64,000 nucleotides of DNA from NCBI GenBank assembly GCA_013399895.1, contig VXBA01001826.1, forward strand, positions 3,574,236 to 3,638,235, given 5' to 3'. Of the stretch, positions 58,164-64,000 are shown in pieces. The notes under the pieces are model-generated. The model ran no database searches, was not told where the DNA came from, and saw nothing but the letters and a program-made list of their open reading frames with translations. Origin of the DNA: Serilophus lunatus. Taxonomy: Eukaryota; Chordata; Aves; Passeriformes; Eurylaimidae. Every line of letters begins with the position of its first letter. Position 1 is the stretch's first letter. The translations under genes and the position numbers were made by a program.

Positions 58164-58949
58164 CTGCAAGGTGGAGCCCTCGGAAGCATTTGGAAAAATC
58201 CTCAGACCCTGTACAGGGGTCCTGTTGTCTGATGGGAGAGGGGACATCCCAAAACAGCCCTTGAGAGACCAAGGACCCGCTCTCTCTGCAGGGGAAGGAT
58301 CTTCCCTTTCTGAGATCTGCTTGGTTGCACTATACAGGAGGAACAAGATTTGCAAAGGACTCCAGAGCTTCCCAGGCAGCCAGTTTGGCTCCTGCTGAGC
58401 TCATCCCCAGCGCAGCACAGCAGAGATTTCCCAAAAAACAGCCCTGGTCTTGCAGAACCAGCCTAATAATTGTGACATTTTTGACTATCCCCTTTTTTTT
58501 AATAACTTCCTGGTCCTTTAACATCTGTATTTGGGAGTATCAAAGCTGTTTTCCCCAGAAAACCTGAGAAGTGGTCTCCTTCCAGTTTGTTCTGTTTAGT
58601 GAAGCACAGAGCGGTGAACAGGGTGTTCCCACTCCCCAGGAAGAGGGCTGAGCCCTCTGGGATTCTGAGCAGGACTTGGGGACTGAGAAGTTATTAAAAA
58701 GATTGCAGGCTTTGTGTTAGTTATTAAACTAAAGCATCAGAGCCTGGCTCTGGTGTTTGGGGACTCACCAATAAATTACCTGGGGCTCTCTGGGGAGGAA
58801 TGATTGGCACTGGAGGTGGCAGGGACTGGGATTCTGAGTGCTTGTGCTGTGCAGTGGAGTCTCTCTGTCTTGGAGCTCAGTGTGTTTCTCTTTAAAACTG
58901 CCTTTTTTCAGCTCAAAGGATTTTTTTTTGTCAGAAAATAGGAACAGAT
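58164..58949. other. unique stretch
   Basis: No recognised repeat or exon. An 8-T run lies near 58492 and a 9-T run near 58921. Confidence 0.45.
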
Positions 58950-59034
58950 TTCCTAGAGAAGCTGTGGCTGCCCCATCCCTGGAAGTATCCAAGGCCAGGT
59001 TGGAGCCACCTGAGATAGTGGAAGGTGTCCCAGG
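58950..59034 (+). mobile_element. internal CR1 class I fragment, both ends missing
   Basis: AGAGAAGCTGTGGCTGCCCC through GAGCCACCTGAGATAGTGGA to AGGTGTCCCAGG is the class I core only. The 3' end is absent, unlike a normal truncated insertion. Confidence 0.92.
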
Positions 59035-59552
59035 TTTGTCCCTTTCCCTGGTGCCAGAGGTCCCACAGGGTGTCTGCATTTGTCATCTGTGTCCCAGTGG
59101 AAAGCCACCAAGCTGGAATAACGAGTCACTGGGTGGAGATGGGGACAGGATGTAAAACCACTGCTGCCCTTCTGATCAGGAGTGTGATAGGAGAGGCTGA
59201 GCCTGACTGCTGCCACCACACTGACACAAAGAGCTTCCTGAAGGAGGGAGGGGAGGCTCCAGGGGTTTTCTTTACCTCCTTCTCTGGCAGTTCCTCACTC
59301 AGAGGGGTTTGGAGCCCCCTGACTCTCAATGACCCAGCTCTTCTGTGATGAAAGGCACAGCTTATCCAGCACCCCAGCACTGGTCTTGGGCTGCTCCCAG
59401 GCAGAGTATCAATATTTTAAGGGATTCCTGAATGTTGGCAGCAGCAGGGACAGTGTGGGACATTGTTTCCAGGCATGTTGTCCTAGGAAGAGAGAGATGG
59501 GGACAGGCAGGAGAGAAGAAAGGAAGCAAGCAAGGAAAAAAGGAAGAGAGTC
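59035..59552. other. unique stretch ending in a purine tract
   Basis: Positions 59510-59552 are nearly all A and G (GGAAGCAAGCAAGGAAAAAA). Otherwise nothing was recognised. Confidence 0.45.
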
Positions 59553-59777
59553 GGTTTAGATTGGATATTAGGAAGAAATTCTTCCCTGTGAGGGTGGTGA
59601 GGCCCTGGAAAAGGTTGCCCAGAGAAGCTGTGGCTGCCCCATCCCTGGAAGTGTCCAAGGCCAGGCTGGACAGGGATTGGAGCAACCTGGGATGATGGGA
59701 GGTGTCCCTGACCATGGAATGGGGTGGGACTGGGTGAGCTTTAAGGTCCCTTCCAACACAAATCATTCTGGCATTCA
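59553..59777 (+). mobile_element. CR1 LINE 3' fragment, class I
   Basis: It runs from TTTAGATTGGATATTAGGAA and CTGTGAGGGTGGTGAGGCCC through the core, GGACAGGGATTGGAGCAACC and CTTTAAGGTCCCTTCCAACA, to CAAATCATTCTGGCATTC. Confidence 0.95.
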
Positions 59778-61599
59778 AGGAAGGAACCAACCAAGTCACT
59801 CTTGGGAACATAACATAAATCTCCTTATGTCTTTTGGGGGAATTTGGGAATGGGAAGTGTCATTGTGATGTATCTGTGGCCTTTGGTGAGGCTGGTGGCA
59901 CCACCCCTCCACCCCAGACCTCCCCTGTCTGGGCCTTGGTTTCCCTTGCAGGAAACCTGCCACTGTCCTTGATGTTCCTGGGGTCCTACAAGTAAGGAAT
60001 CCTTTTATACCTTCATTTCCTCATGTCCAAGTAGAATTCCTAGTTGTCTTTTGTCTTGCTCTCTTCTCCAGCTCAAGTCCATGCTGTTGCAATTGTGTGT
60101 TGGGGGATGAAAGGTGAGATAAGAGCTGTGGAAATGCATCTGCTGACAACATGTCAGCATGGAGGGGACACTAAGCTACTGGTCAGTGGCTATGCTGGAT
60201 TTAATGTGGACACAACACAGAGTCCTGCTGGAATGTGAAAGGGGGAGTACAAAATGTTAGTAGTGACGATTCAAGTGTCCTTTTCCAGTTTTCCAGTCAG
60301 GGGGCCTCTCTGTGGTGTGACATGACTCTTGTGTGTAAGAAGAAACATAAATGAGTGGGACAGAGAAGACAAGGGACGCTGGTTTTTCCAGGGAATGCTG
60401 GACTTGCATGAGCAGCAGAAGAGCACCTTGCACAAGGTGTTTGACCACAGAAGGTGCAAAGTGAGAGTTGAGCAGGCACTTGATAGATATAAGACACCAG
60501 GGGTGTTGCCCAAACCCTCAGAGAAGTGCTGTGCTGGAGACCCAGAGTCCCAGCTCCCCAGCCTTGGCCTCCCCAGCTCCTCCTGCCAAATCCCTGCTGC
60601 CTGGGCAGGGCCAGCCTGCGTGGGCAGATGGCACTGGCAGAGCATCCCATCTGCAGGGACGGCAGGTTCTCCCTGGCTCCCTCCCAAGCCCTTCCCAGCA
60701 CTCTCACCATCCCCTTGCCTGACCTTGGCTTTGCCATCTGGTGGCCCTGTCCCATCTCAGCAGCCCCAGGCACATCCCCTGTGCAGACCTGCCTTGTCCT
60801 GAGATGGCCCCTGGAGCTTCCAAGGGCAAGGCTGTGCTGAGAGAGGTGGGTGCTGAGCTCCCCACTCTGTCACTGGTCCCCAGTGGTGGGTCAAAGTTGC
60901 TTTTCCCATCTCCAACCTCTACAGCCATAGGATTTATGGGATTGTTTGGGCTCAGCATCCCAGGCGGGGAGGAGAACAGACAGCACTGGCCGAGCTGCAG
61001 GAAGGTGTGGGAAGGTCACAGGAGCCAGACAAGGAGGTGGGGATGGGCAGCAGGGACCCAGGAGAGGAGCAGGTTCCCCTTCACTGCCCCCACTTCCATG
61101 GCAGCCAAGGTCTTACCTCAAGAGATGCTTTAGGAGGTGTCCTTCTCCAAATGGAGATCCATGTACTTTTGTGTCCCCCTGAGAAACATCTCAACTTCAG
61201 CCAGGTCTTCAATTTTTAAAGCAAACCTACACAGTGAGGGGTCCATTGGCAGCTGCAGAGCTGGTTCATCCTGCACCCACTGAGAGAAGACAGCCTTCTA
61301 GATCTGGAGGAAAACACACTTTTANCACAGAGGCAGCTTAACCCACATCCTTCCTACACAGGCTTAAGTAGCTCAGCCCTCTGATGTAATTGGAGTTTGC
61401 AGCTGCAAACAGCTGGTCAGAGCTTCAGGCTGTTGTAAATAACACCCTGCTGGGCCCATTAGTCCTTGGGAAGGGTTTGGGCTTTCCCTAATTTTGGGCA
61501 GCAGCAGTAAAGTTCTTTGGGGTGAAAGCAGAGCCAGCAGCATATTTAATTTGAGCACTGGATTTAAGTTTGAAGAAGAGAACATTCCTCCTGCCTGCA
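59778..61599. other. unique stretch, 1.8 kb
   Basis: GC-rich frames at 60329-60802 (plus) and 60271-60773 (minus) overlap without domains. One undetermined base lies at 61325. No repeat was recognised. Confidence 0.5.
61325..61325. other. single undetermined base (N)
   Basis: One N occurs in the context TTTANCACAG. Confidence 1.
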
Positions 61600-61800
61600 C
61601 CTGGAAATGGTGTGGCCAAATTTGACCGACCCATTTGCTTTCTATGGCAAAGTGTGTGGCCAAGGACATGCCATGGTTTGGGGTCTGCCCTTCAGCAAGG
61701 CTTTTAACCAGGTCTCCTGCAGCATCCTGGCATCCAGATGGGATCAGAGCCTGGATGGGCACTTTCAGAGCACTGCAAGCTGGATGGGAGGCTCCAAGGG
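61600..61800 (+). mobile_element. CR1 reverse-transcriptase palm remnant
   Basis: The plus frame from about 61607 contains FSKAFNQVSCSIL, matching the RT domain A motif D-F-S-K-A-F-D-x-V-S-x-x-I-L of CR1-type LINEs. It is followed by a LDGH and W-M-G pattern like the later LDG...W..NWL segment. The catalytic Asp before FSKAF is replaced by Pro and the Asp after it by Asn, so it is dead. No 3' end is attached. Confidence 0.6.
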
Positions 61801-64000
61801 CAAGGAGAAGGGCTCATGCTCTGCTGCTTGCAAGGGGAATTCCTCCAGGAACTGGGACTGGGGGAAAGGAGGGCCATGGGTACGTAGGGAAATGGGATGG
61901 AGACTTGCATAGGCTCTGGCAGGTAAGCAAGGATGGAAAAGTGGGAGTGTGTCCTCTAGAGGGGAAGCAGCTAAGAGGGGCCAAAGATGTCCACGTGCCA
62001 TGGCCTAGGGTGGGTCACAGAGGTGCCAAGATAGGCTCTGAAACAAAAATTACAGGAATCAGGAACTGGAACTGAGTGATCAGATGTAAAGCCATGTGTG
62101 ACATCACTGAATCCCCAGGGATTCTCAGCAGGTCCCTGGGGCAGCAGGACCACCCAAGGCTACCTGGTTGAGAAACCCCACTTGGGTACAGGCTCTCTGA
62201 AGGTCCCACACAGCCTCAGCCAGTCCCAGCACACTTAGATGGAGATTCCCTGGGGACTGGGATTTATGCAGATACTTGGGATTTCTGTGAAACGAGTCCT
62301 TGAGGCTCAAGCTGGGAACCCAGAGTGACCAAACAGCTGAGAAAAACCCTCAGTTTCTCCCCATCTACGCCAGGAATGGAGCAGTTCCCTTTGTGAACCT
62401 CTTCCAGATGTCTCTGAAAAAATAAGTTTAAATAACATTGAACAAGGGTGTTACATGGTTTGGAAGTTGGAGCAACATGAAGAGGTTGGGCATCACTTGC
62501 CAAAGGTTGAGAATTGAATTCACTTAGATTCCTTTGGCTATTTTTTCCCAGGTTTTTGAGGAAGACACTATCTGCCAGGAATTGTTTTTAAAGAATTAAA
62601 ACAAAAGTCTCTGGCTCTTTTAATCTGTAAGCGTGAAAGGGAAAATAAAACGAGCCAGACTCAGACAAAGTCTAACTTTTTTTAATAGGATTTAGCAGGC
62701 AGATTATTTCCAGTCTCAGTAGCAGGTTAATGGAGTCACAGGGTTGGAGGCAGATGAGATTTATTGTGGAGTCACATCCTCACAGAAGCTCAGACTTGCC
62801 ATGTATCTCTGTATGGTCCAGCTTTAAACGATGAAAGGAATCCAGTGTCCAGCTCTTTGTGCTCCCAAATGGAAAAGGTGGAGGTCTGCCCTGGCTGTGC
62901 AGAGCTCACTGATGGAGCTGGTGTTACAGGGTCCCGTGGCTCCCCAGGTTGGGCTCCAGGCACCATCTTCCTGTGGGGAGGGTGAATCTCCTCCCTTTTC
63001 TCTGTCTTGTGTGGAAGTTTCAAATCCTGGGGACTTGGAGCCAGTGGTGGTGAGCCCTAAGACTCTGATGTGTCTGGAAGGGTTCAGGTACCCTCAGGCA
63101 CAGTGGGAGTGTGGGCAGGAGCAGCCCCTGCTGGGTGTCCAGGGGTTGGTAGCTTGGAAGGAACATCCATCACTAAGGAGCTGGAATGGGGCTGCCCTGG
63201 CAATAGGTGTGATGATGTTCTGCCTCCTCACAGGTTTAAAAGGAGATGGAAATCCTGAGGGGAAGGTCTGTGCAGGAGAGGAGAAGGAAGAAGGAGGACT
63301 GGGGTTTTTGGAAAGGCTTGCATGCACCTGCCTGCCAGGTGAGAAGTGTAGAAAAGTCCCTCTGGTTTAGGGTCACCAAAGCTGGAGCATCCCACACTGT
63401 CAGTGCCTCGGGCAGGCTGGGTGTGGGCAAGCAGAGCCTGCCAGGCCTGGGGGACAGGGGAACAAGGTCCACAGGAGCTGCACCCATCCAGTCAGGCAGC
63501 TGCCACCATCCCCAGCTCTGACCAAGCTGCTCAGACTTGGGCTTTTTGCCCAGAGAGCCAAAACCCCAAAGCCAGGCAGGGCTTTAGCTCTTCCCAGTGC
63601 CAGGGGATCACCAGGGAGGGGACACCGTGGCCCTGTGGTAGCTCAGGGGCCTCCAGAAGTTGTGGACACCCTGGTGGGGTTGCTCTCAGTAGTAGGAGAA
63701 CCTGTGGGTGCTGCTGGAAGGGGCTGGGAAGGGCAAAGCTAAACATGCATCATAAAATACCTTCCAGGAAAGTCCCACATGCTGTCTATGCAGCACAATA
63801 GTGATCCCAAAACATCCCTCTGGGCCTGGAAGATGAAAGTAAAGCTGATCCATTTGGGCAGCTGTGGGTTTTGCTGCAGAGGTGGGAGCAGCCAGTATGA
63901 GAGCAGCCAGACTGGCTTTAATTCCACACAGCTTCCAGCCCTGCCCCTTGATCCTCAGTCCCGAGGGGAAACCTGTTCTCAGGGGCTGCCCATGAGACAC
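61801..64000. other. unique stretch to window end, contains second exon candidate
   Basis: Positions 62575-62780 are AT-rich and conserved-looking (AAAGAATTAAAACAAAAGTC, GGGAAAATAAAACGAGCC, TTTTTTTAATAGG). Positions 62830-64000 are GC-rich with overlapping frames. The exon candidate is at 63234-63338. Confidence 0.45.
63234..63338 (+). CDS. weak candidate internal coding exon, unknown
   Basis: GATGTTCTGCCTCCTCACAG precedes and CAG|GTGAGAAG follows a 105-bp segment. Only one frame is open: two bases, 34 codons, then one base (phase 1 in, phase 1 out). This would join in frame to the 10286-10373 candidate. The peptide is Gly/Glu/Lys-rich, with a GEEKEEGGLGFLERL stretch and a Cys-rich end. I recognise no family. 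One open frame of three in 105 bp is weak evidence. Confidence 0.2.

Noticed and set aside
1..64000. tRNA, rRNA, snRNA or an undescribed multi-gene system
   Set aside because: I found no tRNA B-box in a foldable context, no U6/5S-like sequence and no cluster of credible genes. I will not propose a system without genes to support it.

Overview
The window is vertebrate nuclear DNA, almost certainly from a bird, and probably from the interior of a long intron or an intergenic region. The main evidence is a very high density of CR1 (chicken repeat 1) LINE fragments, nearly all 5'-truncated. Many end in the ATTCTGTG/ATTCTATG-type tail typical of avian CR1. Two fragments of an avian endogenous-retrovirus LTR and three assembly N sites are also present. 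A Neoaves or passerine source is plausible but not proven. Nothing prokaryotic is visible: no operon, no CRISPR array, no rRNA or tRNA. Most open frames are chance frames or pass through repeats.

I hand-mapped about 41 CR1 pieces, totalling roughly 9.5 kb (about 15 percent). Three sequence classes recur and are used below. Class I carries the core GTGGCTGCCCCATCCCTGG. Class II carries GGGTGGGTGGGCACTGAAC. Class III carries the GGACATGG and GCTTGGCAGTGCTGGG blocks followed by TTGGACTCAATGATCTTAGA or a close variant. There are also older, degenerate pieces: an ORF2 C-terminus at about 30.05-30.33 kb, an ORF2 linker fragment at 39.4-39.6 kb and a reverse-transcriptase palm fragment at about 61.6-61.8 kb.

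Layout: 0-10 kb holds an LTR fragment, seven CR1 copies and a gap. The best exon candidate is at 10.29-10.37 kb: 88 bp with strong splice sites and an open frame. At 12.57-12.87 kb and 20.24-20.50 kb lie two inverted copies of a non-CR1 repeat that I do not recognise. From 22.8 to 43 kb there are long class I copies, two of which share a perfectly identical 166-bp block 19.6 kb apart. A second LTR fragment lies directly against a CR1 tail at 34.2 kb. From 40 to 52 kb there are a GGAT microsatellite and a perfect four-copy 33-bp minisatellite. From 52 to 64 kb CR1 is sparser, and there are AT-rich stretches with TAAT-type motifs that look like vertebrate conserved non-coding DNA. A second, weaker exon candidate lies at 63.23-63.34 kb.

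I see no complete gene and no previously undescribed gene system. The most useful leads are the 10.3 kb exon candidate, the unrecognised inverted repeat family, and the sharply bounded identity block between two CR1 copies. All boundaries were set by eye and are good to about 5-20 bases unless a splice site, N run or tandem unit fixes them.
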